From: Pirellula sp.
GTDB lineage: Bacteria; Planctomycetota; Planctomycetia; Pirellulales; Pirellulaceae
Assembly (NCBI GenBank): GCA_021300155.1
Contig: JAJTID010000052.1
Location: 1-35,078 of the forward strand
Direction: 5' to 3'
Length of the DNA: 35,078 nt
Both the position numbers and the translations under genes were made by a program. The notes below the pieces were generated by a model. The model saw nothing but the letters and a program-made list of their open reading frames with translations, did no database searches and was not told the origin of the DNA. Positions 24,720 to 33,149 of the stretch are shown piece after piece. Numbering within the stretch: the stretch's first letter is position 1; each line of letters begins with the position of its first letter.

Positions 24720-25931
24720 TTACGAGACAGACGCTTTTTGCAGAAGAGCGGCGGCGAAGCCGATATCATCCAGCTTTTCCTTTGCATGCTCCAACATCAG
24801 TTCGTAACACCCAGAGGCTTCTGCAAGCTCAATTAGCGATGGAGCAATGCCAAACGGTCGCATACCTTTGGGCATGCGCTTGATCAAGAATCGCATAGCC
24901 TCTTCTGGTTTGCCAACTCTCGTCAAAAGATCCGCGTAGGTCTCAATCGCAACCGTCCCGTGCTCTTGCGGATCGAGCGATTCTGCTTTTTGAAGAAACA
25001 GTTTGGTCGCTGCATCCACATGCTCCCCCAAGATCGCACGGAACCATGCGATTGACATAGGATAAAGGTCTGCAAACGGTTCTTCGCTGGGGTATTGATA
25101 CTGCGGATGTAATTGACGCCCATACTGAGCCAAATCCAACGCGAGCCTCAATTGTTGCTTGTCATCAAGAATTCTGGCAAATCGGACTGTGGAGGCCAAG
25201 TGAGTTGTATCGAGATGATACGTACCATCCTTCAGCAATCCGGGACGCGATCCAAGAAGTTTTTCCACACTCTGTTCGTTACTATCCGGATGCGCTTCAG
25301 TCCAATTTTCGCGTCTTGCTAGATCGGATCGAAGACTGTTCAACAACTCCTGGTGAACGTGTTCTACCAATACGCCGACAGCCAATTGTTGATCGTCTCG
25401 ACCTCTCATCGACACAACACTATCTAGCATCGTAATCGTATTGCACGTTCCTCGCATCTCGAGAGAAAGCTGCGTTCCTCGCTTTACATCGACTGCTTCA
25501 TGCACGAGAAGTCCCAATACAGTATCCAGATTGTCTTGATTCACGGCGATATCCTTCATCGCTTCGGCGGCAGCGACGCGATCTCCTACCGCACGCATAT
25601 ACATCCAACCCTCCTGAAGCATTCCTTTGCGCAGCAATGCTGTCCCGACTTCGCGGCACGATTCGATAAGTCGCTTATCGAGCTTGTCCTGAAGTTCGTC
25701 GTTAATAGCACCGATCTTTGACGTTGCTCCCGATAGATCTGTTTGAACAGCCGGCAGCCCCAAATCCATGCGATGATACATTTTTAGAGCTTCAAAAAGC
25801 TCCGTGTACCTTTGCTGACTGCGCATGGTATCCACCAAGAGTTTTGCGGCCTCAACCGGACCCGACTGTTGGACCGTTTCCGTCAATCGATCGAAAAAAT
25901 TGCTATTCAAACTACCCTCATTCTCAATCAT
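24720..25931 (-). CDS. Hypothetical helical-repeat protein
   Basis: The 403-residue product is predicted almost wholly helical, with alternating charged/hydrophobic stretches like a TPR-type solenoid (for example KLFLQKAESLDPQEHGTVAIETYADLLTRVGKPEEAMRFL, shown here only as an indicator of helical register). It has no signal peptide, membrane span or active-site motif. It looks like a conserved cytoplasmic planctomycete protein and may act as a scaffold. It is convergent with 23677-24678 and divergent from the S41 protease after a 500-bp gap. Confidence 0.72.
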   Translation of the reverse strand: MIENEGSLNSNFFDRLTETVQQSGPVEAAKLLVDTMRSQQRYTELFEALKMYHRMDLGLPAVQTDLSGATSKIGAINDELQDKLDKRLIESCREVGTALLRKGMLQEGWMYMRAVGDRVAAAEAMKDIAVNQDNLDTVLGLLVHEAVDVKRGTQLSLEMRGTCNTITMLDSVVSMRGRDDQQLAVGVLVEHVHQELLNSLRSDLARRENWTEAHPDSNEQSVEKLLGSRPGLLKDGTYHLDTTHLASTVRFARILDDKQQLRLALDLAQYGRQLHPQYQYPSEEPFADLYPMSIAWFRAILGEHVDAATKLFLQKAESLDPQEHGTVAIETYADLLTRVGKPEEAMRFLIKRMPKGMRPFGIAPSLIELAEASGCYELMLEHAKEKLDDIGFAAALLQKASVS

Positions 25932-26433
25932 GGCTGGTGGTGTCTATGCTGCGGTCCGGTACCGTTTTAGGGTGAGCCAGAGATAGCGCTAGAATCTAGA
26001 ATGTAGCGTAACCTGAGGAAAGTCACCTTACCATAGAAAAACAAACCTCCAGAGGATTGCTTCCCACTGAAAAAGCGAAGGAATCAACGCGAGGGAAAAT
26101 CGTAGCTAAGGATTGTCTGCTTTCCTCCGTATTTCGACACTTGCCCCACGGGGCGACCGTGCATAAAGTTGGTCCAGTGCAAGAAGTACGCTTTCCGCAT
26201 TCGGAATATTTTGCCCAGGCAGAGTCGTCTGGAGCATCTCGAGGGACCGAGGCTGGTGCCCTTACTTTCCCATTTCGCGTTACATCGGGATTCTCGTTGG
26301 AAGACTTTACGGGTCACGAGAACAGTAGCAACAAAACTATCGATCGTTTTTTTGACCGGTGCAAACGGGAATGCATACTCCAATGCTCCTTATGGTGTGG
26401 TGTTGCTTCATGTCTCTACTCGATTGCGCTCGT
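25932..26433. other. Intergenic region upstream of the S41 protease gene
   Basis: About 500 bp without a convincing gene. Short open frames are present on both strands but have no coding character. If the protease begins at an earlier in-frame codon (GTG 26359 or ATG 26371 or 26383) the last 50-75 bp are coding. Confidence 0.5.
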
Positions 26434-28125
26434 ATGCCATTTTCGCTATTGAGATTTACTCTCTGTGTAACCGGTCTGTGGGTGGCGTTATGTATTACGC
26501 CTGCGAAGACAGTAGCGGATTTACCAGTTGCGTCCACGCTGTCGTCATCGAATGAAGCCGATATCCTGGATCATGGTCGCAAGCTCGAACAAGAACGTCG
26601 ATGGCACGAAGCGATCCTGTTGTACGAAAAGCATGTGAAGAAGAACGCTGCTCTTCGAACCGTTGCAGAACGACTGCAAGTATGTCGAGTTCACCACGAT
26701 GTGACGCGCCGGTATTCGGATCGATCCTATCTTCAGACCATCGACACATCCACGCCAACAGATGCTCTTCAAGTCTTTAGTGAAGTGATCGCAAAACTAG
26801 AAGTTTATTATGTGGAGCGCATCGATTATTACAAACTAGCACTCCATGGAACAGCCTTCCTCGAAGTAGCCCTGACAGAACCAGATTTCTTGAACAAACA
26901 TCTTCGTAATGCGGATCGTGAAACGGTCGAGGCTTTTCGAAAGAATATTCACAAGTCCGTTTTTGGTAAACGTGTGACGAATGCTGAAGATCTCAAAGCA
27001 TCGGCTTCGTATGTTGCTAAACAAGCGAGCGACCAGTTGGGGATTTCGATTACTGCCGTTATCTACGAGTACATCGCTGGTTCGGTTGGCCTACTCGATC
27101 CGTACAGTGCTCTCCTAACACCGGGAGAATATCGAGAGGTGATGTCTCAAATCGAAGGAAACTTGATTGGTCTAGGGGTCGAGCTTTGGGCGGAGGGTTC
27201 TGATCTGCGAATCGTGGATGTGTTCCGCAACGGCCCAGCCTATTTCGCTGGTCTCGTCCCCAACCAACACATTCTGAGTGTGGATGGGCTCCCAGTGAGC
27301 GAAATCGGTGCGAAGAAAGCTGCAGATATGTTGCGTGGTCCAGAAGGATCACAAGTTCGATTACAACTTCAAGGGATCGGCGATCGTATTATCGACGTTC
27401 GAGTGGAGCGAAAACGAGTGGACGTGCCAAGTGTTTCGGCTGCGGAGATCGCGGAGCCTGGAATCGGCTACGTCAAAATCACGAACTTCCAAAAGACAAC
27501 TCCTGCGGAAGTGTCAAAGGCTTTGTACGACTTGAGCGGAAAAGGCATGAAGTCCTTGATCATCGATCTTCGTAAGAACCCAGGTGGTCTGCTGGACGCG
27601 GCCGTCGATCTAGCTGATCAGTTCTTGCATGATGGAACCATTGTCTCAACCCAGGGTAGGAACGGACTCGAGAATCACAACTTTACCGCAAAGACACAAG
27701 GCACGTGGGACATTCCATTGGTTGTCCTAATCGATGAAGATAGTGCGAGTGCCAGCGAAATCTTCGCAGGTGCGATGCACGATCATTCTCGCGCCACCAT
27801 CGTTGGTCAGACATCGTACGGGAAAGGAAGCGTTCAAGGCGTTTTCCACAATGAACGAGGTAACGGTGGCTTAAGACTAACCGTTTCCAAGTTCTACTCA
27901 CCAAACGGAACTCCGATCAGTTCGAACGGCATTCATCCGAATGTCCCGGTTCAAATCGAATCCAGTCCAATGGATGCTCCAACCTTGGACAAGATGGCGA
28001 TCGATCGAATCGCCCTAAGGCCATCACTGGAAAACGGATTGCCTGTCGCATCTCAAAGCAAGGTAGACATAACCAAAGAGCGAGGCATCGAGATGGCTCG
28101 CAAGAAGATCATGATGGCTCGTTAA
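26434..28125 (+). CDS. S41A (CtpA/Prc-type) C-terminal processing protease with PDZ domain
   Basis: From ATG 26434 the product has 563 residues and a signal peptide (FSLLRFTLCVTGLWVALC). A TPR-like helical segment (about 45-90) precedes a linker, a PDZ domain (GLGVELWAEGSDLRIV to GPEGSQVRLQL) and the S41 catalytic core. Nucleophile S439 lies in DSASASEIF and K464 in SYGKGSVQ; their 25-residue spacing equals that of CtpA/CtpB proteases. These enzymes cut periplasmic proteins near their C-termini. The start is uncertain: in-frame GTG 26359 and ATG 26371/26383 exist, but 26434 gives the cleanest leader and none has a good ribosome binding site. Its TAA overlaps that of the convergent gene at TTAA (28122-28125). 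Confidence 0.9.
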   Translation: MPFSLLRFTLCVTGLWVALCITPAKTVADLPVASTLSSSNEADILDHGRKLEQERRWHEAILLYEKHVKKNAALRTVAERLQVCRVHHDVTRRYSDRSYLQTIDTSTPTDALQVFSEVIAKLEVYYVERIDYYKLALHGTAFLEVALTEPDFLNKHLRNADRETVEAFRKNIHKSVFGKRVTNAEDLKASASYVAKQASDQLGISITAVIYEYIAGSVGLLDPYSALLTPGEYREVMSQIEGNLIGLGVELWAEGSDLRIVDVFRNGPAYFAGLVPNQHILSVDGLPVSEIGAKKAADMLRGPEGSQVRLQLQGIGDRIIDVRVERKRVDVPSVSAAEIAEPGIGYVKITNFQKTTPAEVSKALYDLSGKGMKSLIIDLRKNPGGLLDAAVDLADQFLHDGTIVSTQGRNGLENHNFTAKTQGTWDIPLVVLIDEDSASASEIFAGAMHDHSRATIVGQTSYGKGSVQGVFHNERGNGGLRLTVSKFYSPNGTPISSNGIHPNVPVQIESSPMDAPTLDKMAIDRIALRPSLENGLPVASQSKVDITKERGIEMARKKIMMAR

Positions 28126-28940
28126 TCCGACAGGATCGCATGCTTCATATTCTGCATGCTTGTGGACAAAATCGTTTCCACACCCGGTGAGTAATCGAAC
28201 ACTTCGACGCTGACCCAGCCTTTATAGTCGATATCTTGAAGAGCCTTGAAAATTGGCCGCTGATCGACATCTCCCATGCCTGGACCCAATCGGTTTGGAT
28301 CGTTGGCATGGAAATGAATCATTAAATCCGCATTGTCTCGGATGATCTGGTCGATCGGTGTCCCTTCACTACTCATTGCCTTGACATCGAGATGCAATCG
28401 AATCGAATCGCTATCGATCGCATCGATCAAGTCTCTTGCCTGGCTAGCAAAGTTCAAGAAGTTTCCTTCCTGAGGACCGAGGGGTTCCACCGCAATACGG
28501 ATTCCATGTTCTTCTAACGAGGGTACTACCTCCGTTAGAACCTGGGCAGCATTGGCAGTGGCTCGATCATGGCCCATCTCTGGCGGGAAGTTCCGTTGAA
28601 GCGGTGACCCGAGGACCATCACCTTCCCACCTAAGTCTGCACACAATTCCACCAGCTCTTTGAAGTACGATGCTGTGCGTGCACGAATTTCTGGATCATC
28701 GGTTGTCAGATGAAAGCCATTCGTTTTCGCTAACAACCAATGGAGACCAATAATCTCCAATCCAAACGACTCCGCTGTACGTCGATAATGTTTGCGACTT
28801 TCCGCTGATATTTGATTGGCGTATGGCCCCAAGGTAAAGGGGGCCACCTCCAATCCAGTGTAACCCGCCGCTATCGCTTGTTCGAACCCACGTTCGATGG
28901 GCCAATCACCGAACGTTTCATTGCATATCGCAAACTTCAT
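28122..28940 (-). CDS. Sugar phosphate isomerase/epimerase (xylose isomerase-like TIM barrel)
   Basis: The 272-residue product is a TIM-barrel enzyme of the AP endonuclease 2/xylose isomerase-like superfamily. Four metal-binding positions are present: E152 in IAVEPLG, D185 in LHLDVKAM, H211 in HFHANDPN and E246 in SVEVFD. Its start ATG (28940) fits the family N-terminus KFAICNETFGDWPI. Members isomerise or epimerise sugars, keto-sugars or cyclitols; the substrate is not predictable here. It starts 11 bp after the stop of the propeller gene, so they form a likely two-gene operon, and it overlaps the convergent S41 gene by 4 bp. Confidence 0.85.
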   Translation of the reverse strand: MKFAICNETFGDWPIERGFEQAIAAGYTGLEVAPFTLGPYANQISAESRKHYRRTAESFGLEIIGLHWLLAKTNGFHLTTDDPEIRARTASYFKELVELCADLGGKVMVLGSPLQRNFPPEMGHDRATANAAQVLTEVVPSLEEHGIRIAVEPLGPQEGNFLNFASQARDLIDAIDSDSIRLHLDVKAMSSEGTPIDQIIRDNADLMIHFHANDPNRLGPGMGDVDQRPIFKALQDIDYKGWVSVEVFDYSPGVETILSTSMQNMKHAILSD

Positions 28941-28951
28941 ACTCAATGAAT

Positions 28952-30694
28952 CTACTTCTTCTCGCAGGAAGAAGTACAATCCTTTCCACAGGCTTCGAGG
29001 GATGTTCGTTTGTAAATAAAAGTGCCATACGAAGGTGCAGAAGGATCGCCATAGAAGAACGAGAACTTGGCTTCGTCATTCCCTGTAAACTCTACCGACG
29101 CACCAAAGCCGGGGACATTATCGTCGACCGTCACGATATCAAATTTTCCACCCTTGGCCTGAATCGCTTGCCATTTGGCTTGGCCACCGATCAGCATTTG
29201 CTCCGCTTGCTCGGAGCTTCCTGTAACTGCAGACAGTAACGCTCCAAATAGACTCTTCGATGCCGCAGACTCTGACTCTTTCGCTCCCTTGGTTGCTGCT
29301 CTCTTGGCACCCTTGACGAGATGTCCATCGGGAGAAAACTCCATATGCCCAAAGCCATTCAAGATGAATTCGGACATGGACTCCATCCCCTCCATCAGCT
29401 TGGTTTCCGATTTGCTGCTTTGAATCTCCCATGTACCAAACAAAAACTTACCCATCGAGGCCATTGCTTCCCGAGCGATTCGTTCGTCTTCTGTTTCGGC
29501 TGGCGCTTGATCCATTGGAACCAAGACAGCCACGTGAGAACGATCCTCATTCATCATGTAGTGCCAGTTGCGGTCGGAATCAAAGCCGATGGCAACATGC
29601 TTGCATCCACCTGCAACTTTTGCCTTACCAACGAGTCCCAAGTATTCGCCCGTAGGACTGTATCTCTTAATATTTCCAATACTTGACTCGGCAGTCAGGA
29701 CTTCTCCGTTTGCACAACAACGAACATTCATCGGATTGCAGCAGGAGCCCCAACCATCTTCGTCTTTGCCAACTCGCTTGCCCCATCCATGGAGACGCTT
29801 TCCATCTCGATCGTAGTAGCCTACTTCGAATTTCGTGTTCTCAGCAATGATAAGATGCTCGCCATCGGTCTGGATATCCAATTGACCGCAGCAACCGCTA
29901 ACATCCGAAACAACCAACTTTGGTTCCTTCAAATCGTGACTCATCCGCCAAATGCCATAGCCATAGCCTTGGGTCTTGGGGCACGCAACAAACACGTCAT
30001 CGTCTGTGGCCGTAATTCCTGTGCTTGATGCGAGACGCGAGAGAATCGAATCGTCAACCACCATACTGGCTTCGGATTGTTCCGCGTTTTCCTTGAATTG
30101 CTCGATCGTTACCTTCAATAGTTTGAGGCGACGCTCACGACGTGCTTTGGCTGTTTCTGTTTCGCCTTCCGGAGCTTCCTGGAGCTTTTCAATTTGCTCC
30201 TCAAGCTTTTTGGTCTGTGAAGCCATCGCGGCTTCCATCTGCTTGCGCCGCGTCTCCGCTTGTTCCTTCATCGATCGAACGAGTTCTTCTTTGTCACCAA
30301 TGTTTGGAGCATCGATCTCGATCTCAACCTTACCTTCTTCCGAAAGCCTCGCAATCTTTCCTGAGCCTGCTACAAACAAACTGCCCTCGGGGGAGAAGTT
30401 AATCGCTTGAGGTAGAAACGACAGAGGAATCGACTTTACCAGCACCCCTTCCCCCGTATAGATCATGATCGCGCCAGGGTAGTTTGCCGATCCGGCACAT
30501 GCCATCCATAAATTGTTATCAGGTCCCACGCAAAAGGTCTCTAGCTTCACCGGCCTGCCATCGACAGTGGGAGCAATACTTCGCGCTTGCTTGTGCGTCG
30601 CTTCACTTCCTGCAGCCTCCAATATCGAGCTGAACGAAACGAATCCGGCGATACCGATCAAACCAAACTTCACCAGCGGAAATGACCAACGCAT
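28952..30694 (-). CDS. Exported NHL-type propeller protein with coiled-coil insertion and cysteine clusters
   Basis: The 580-residue product starts at ATG 30694 behind GGAG and has a signal peptide (FGLIGIAGFVSFSSI...A). A propeller begins at about residue 50 (FCVGPDNNLWMACAG, INFSPEGSLFVAG). A charged coiled coil of about 75 residues (134-208) interrupts it, and blades resume with GITATDDDVFVACPKTQGYGYGIW. Vicinal cysteines occur at 268-269 (SGCCGQ), 318-319 (GSCCNP) and 326-327 (RCCANG). From about 415 a second beta domain follows, beginning FLFGTWEIQSS, ending in the Cys-rich tail ACGKDCTSSC. The cysteines could form disulfides or bind metal. The function is unknown; the isomerase/epimerase gene follows after 11 bp. 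Confidence 0.75.
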   Translation of the reverse strand: MRWSFPLVKFGLIGIAGFVSFSSILEAAGSEATHKQARSIAPTVDGRPVKLETFCVGPDNNLWMACAGSANYPGAIMIYTGEGVLVKSIPLSFLPQAINFSPEGSLFVAGSGKIARLSEEGKVEIEIDAPNIGDKEELVRSMKEQAETRRKQMEAAMASQTKKLEEQIEKLQEAPEGETETAKARRERRLKLLKVTIEQFKENAEQSEASMVVDDSILSRLASSTGITATDDDVFVACPKTQGYGYGIWRMSHDLKEPKLVVSDVSGCCGQLDIQTDGEHLIIAENTKFEVGYYDRDGKRLHGWGKRVGKDEDGWGSCCNPMNVRCCANGEVLTAESSIGNIKRYSPTGEYLGLVGKAKVAGGCKHVAIGFDSDRNWHYMMNEDRSHVAVLVPMDQAPAETEDERIAREAMASMGKFLFGTWEIQSSKSETKLMEGMESMSEFILNGFGHMEFSPDGHLVKGAKRAATKGAKESESAASKSLFGALLSAVTGSSEQAEQMLIGGQAKWQAIQAKGGKFDIVTVDDNVPGFGASVEFTGNDEAKFSFFYGDPSAPSYGTFIYKRTSLEACGKDCTSSCEKK

Positions 30695-30829
30695 TTTTCT
30701 ACTCCACAATCTGGAACAATGCTGTCACCTTGGACGATCTAAGATGAGCGTCACTCATGGTAGAGAATCTAGTTTCCGCATGCAAGAAGTTTATTTGCGG
30801 GTCGAGAGCGGGTTATTACAATAACCCAC

Positions 30830-31120
30830 CCTTAGCGCAACCTATCCCACCCGCAGCGCAATAGTCTCATCGCCTCAATCCCAACCCGACGCGTGAGCGC
30901 GGGATTCTGTGGGATTTTCCGTCCCTCGCTCACCGGCTTGTTGATTTAACCCCAACCCGACGCGTCAGCGAGGGATTCTGTGGGGTCGTACGCCCCTCGC
31001 TAACGCTTCGGGTTGTGATGTTTCCTTTGCCTGCGGCAAATCTATTTAAGCAACAAGCCGTCACGCTTCGGGTTGGGATTGTCTGGTCTGGACTCAAGTC
31101 CCAACCGAACGGGTGGTGCG
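30830..31120. repeat. Cluster of REP-like palindromic repeats
   Basis: Two direct copies of a unit of about 62 bp occur at 30881-30943 and 30952-31014. Each opens CCAACCCGACGCGT and continues GGGATTCTGTGGG, and each ends with the near-inverse (CCTCGCT...GGCTTGTTG and CCCTCGCTAACGCTTCGG), so each can fold on itself. A third partial copy, CACGCTTCGGGTTGGGAT, lies at 31062-31079. Just before, CCCACCC..AGCGCAA occurs twice (30830-30862). No gene is present from 30695 to 31160. Confidence 0.8.
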
Positions 31121-31160
31121 ATCAAATGCCGATCGACGAACAACAAATCCCTAGCATCGC

Positions 31161-33038
31161 CTAGGGCTTGATGCCAGCTTCTGCAAGCAATTTTGCGACT
31201 TCAGGTTTCCCGTCGAGCTTTTTTGCGATCGCTAAAACCGTTTTGGTCGCGTCTTCCTTTAAGTCGTCAGCGCCGGCCATTTTGATCGCAATCTTGAGCA
31301 TCTCGATGCTGGAGAATTTTTCTAGAATGGGAAGGATTAGTTTCTGGTCGGCGGGTTGTTTACTAGCCATCAAAGCATTCTGAATCATCGCGACTCGCTC
31401 TGGCTCACCCATAGCAAACTGCCGAGCAATGCGAATGTAACCCCGCAACGCTCGCCCTTGGTACTTGTCCGCAGGGCCGCTGGTTGCCAAGTTTAACAAT
31501 ACAGGTGCAGCATCGATGGTCATCCAATCACCTAGCAACTTACTGGAAACATCCTTTAGCGGATCGCTTGAGCTCAACGCAGCATTCTTCACTGCTTGAA
31601 GTGCATTCGTTCCGCCCACGGCAGCCAAAATGTCGAGCAACGCGGTCTGCGTTTCGAGCGAAGATGTTTCGATAGAAGCAGCGATCTGCTTAGCACATGC
31701 TTCGCGGTCTGGCATTCGAACTGCCGCAGTCTTCAACGCCGATCGTGCCACCTCAACATCTTCCACAAACGAAGGCTTCAGCACTTGAGTAAGTAGCACG
31801 TCCATGCGATCGGGCGGAACCGTCGCCCCTAAAGCTTTCAACGCGGCTTCGCGTGTCGCTTTGTCTTTCTTCGCAAGAGCCTTGGTTATCAGATCGGTCG
31901 CTTCGATACGTCGCACACCTACAACCGCTAATAAAACAGGAAGCAGTTTGTCGTCCGCTTTGCTCAAACGGTCGAGAATCTCTTTGGTCGCATTTTGGTC
32001 GGGCAACTCGGCAAGTGCTTGCAGTGCTCCCTTGGTAAGATCGGCATCGGCTTCGCCTGCGACCGACACCAGAGTGGATACACTCGATGCGTTGCCGACT
32101 CTGGCCAATGCGTTCAATGCGGAGAGTCGAACCTCTTTCGGACCGCTCGCTGCTGCCTTGACGATCGCTGGCAATGCGCCTGGTCCGTTGCGATCCGCTA
32201 ACGCTTGGATCACTAATGCAGCTCGATCGGGCGAAGCTGCACCAATCTCTGTAGACAACGCCCCGTCGACATCCCCCTTCGTCATCTCCCTGGCGGTTGC
32301 GAGTGCAATTCGAAACAATCCTCGATCGGGAGAGCGAAGATTCTCGACTAACAACGGCACACCTTGTTCCTTCCTGGCCAGGATCGCACCACGTGTCGCT
32401 TCGATGACTCTTTGGCTGGGAACATCTGCCTTTCGCACTTGATCATAGACGGCGATGGCAATGTCTGATTTGCCATCGTTCATGGCTTTCTCTGCGCACA
32501 GGACACACGCTTCTGCGATCGCAGATCGAGCACCGGCTGGAGCATTGGCCAACGACTGCGTTAGCGATTTCCTCGCCGCTTCGTTTCCGATCTGACCCAA
32601 CGCGATTGCTGCCGCCGAAGCTACTTGAACGTCGCTATCTTGCAGTTTGCTTTTGAGCAAATCCACGGCTGCGACATCACCTCGAACGCCGATGGAGTTC
32701 AATACTCCAATCAATTTGTTCCCCGAAAGTGACTTGGCCGCATTTCGGAGGGCTTCGTCCGGTTTCGAGCCCGGTATGGCTTCTAACGCAATTCTGGTCC
32801 ACGACGAAAGGGAATCGTCCGGCAACAGCTTCGCTAGTTCAGAGACCGATTCGCCGGTTCCGTAAATTGCCAATCGCTTGCAAGCGATCGCCTTGTCGGC
32901 TGGCGCTCCGTTTTGAAGGACGCCGATCAAGTCGGCTTCTTTCTCCATCGTTTGCACTTGGGCAAAGAGGGACGCAGAACAAGCGGTTGATACAGTGAGG
33001 CAGGTTGAAAGTAATAGGGCACGAAAATAAGTTCGCAT
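31161..33038 (-). CDS. Exported HEAT-repeat protein
   Basis: The 625-residue product has a signal peptide (YFRALLLSTCLTVSTACSASLFA) followed by HEAT/armadillo-type helical repeats to the C-terminus, recognisable in DVQVASAAAIALGQIGN, EVRLSALNALARVGN and ATREAALKALGA. There is no heme or catalytic motif. HEAT proteins of this kind are common in planctomycete sugar-utilisation loci and probably hold partner enzymes in the periplasm. It lies downstream of the Gfo/Idh/MocA oxidoreductase in the same direction, separated by 111 bp that contain a 9-bp hairpin. Confidence 0.85.
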   Translation of the reverse strand: MRTYFRALLLSTCLTVSTACSASLFAQVQTMEKEADLIGVLQNGAPADKAIACKRLAIYGTGESVSELAKLLPDDSLSSWTRIALEAIPGSKPDEALRNAAKSLSGNKLIGVLNSIGVRGDVAAVDLLKSKLQDSDVQVASAAAIALGQIGNEAARKSLTQSLANAPAGARSAIAEACVLCAEKAMNDGKSDIAIAVYDQVRKADVPSQRVIEATRGAILARKEQGVPLLVENLRSPDRGLFRIALATAREMTKGDVDGALSTEIGAASPDRAALVIQALADRNGPGALPAIVKAAASGPKEVRLSALNALARVGNASSVSTLVSVAGEADADLTKGALQALAELPDQNATKEILDRLSKADDKLLPVLLAVVGVRRIEATDLITKALAKKDKATREAALKALGATVPPDRMDVLLTQVLKPSFVEDVEVARSALKTAAVRMPDREACAKQIAASIETSSLETQTALLDILAAVGGTNALQAVKNAALSSSDPLKDVSSKLLGDWMTIDAAPVLLNLATSGPADKYQGRALRGYIRIARQFAMGEPERVAMIQNALMASKQPADQKLILPILEKFSSIEMLKIAIKMAGADDLKEDATKTVLAIAKKLDGKPEVAKLLAEAGIKP

Positions 33039-33082
33039 GGTGAGTTCCGAATCGGAAATTGGTTCATTGTTTAGGTGAGTGG

Positions 33083-33107
33083 ATCGAGCAAACTTTTCTT
33101 GCTCGAT
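33083..33107 (-). promoter_or_regulatory. 9-bp perfect hairpin between oxidoreductase and HEAT-repeat genes
   Basis: ATCGAGCAA at 33083-33091 pairs with TTGCTCGAT at 33099-33107 around a 7-nt loop. It is 45 bp before the HEAT gene. On the transcribed strand no T-run follows, so an intrinsic terminator is unlikely; an intercistronic mRNA structure is plausible. Confidence 0.6.
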
Positions 33108-33149
33108 GAACTAGCTTTCAGGATCAACTAGGAGTGACAATCATCGTTC

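Noticed and set aside
26057-26452. 131-codon open frame upstream of the S41 gene
   Set aside because: No supported start, no family features, and it overlaps the protease leader in another frame.
30881-31080. CRISPR-like array
   Set aside because: Repeats are self-complementary, only two full copies exist, and spacing is irregular; no cas genes are present.
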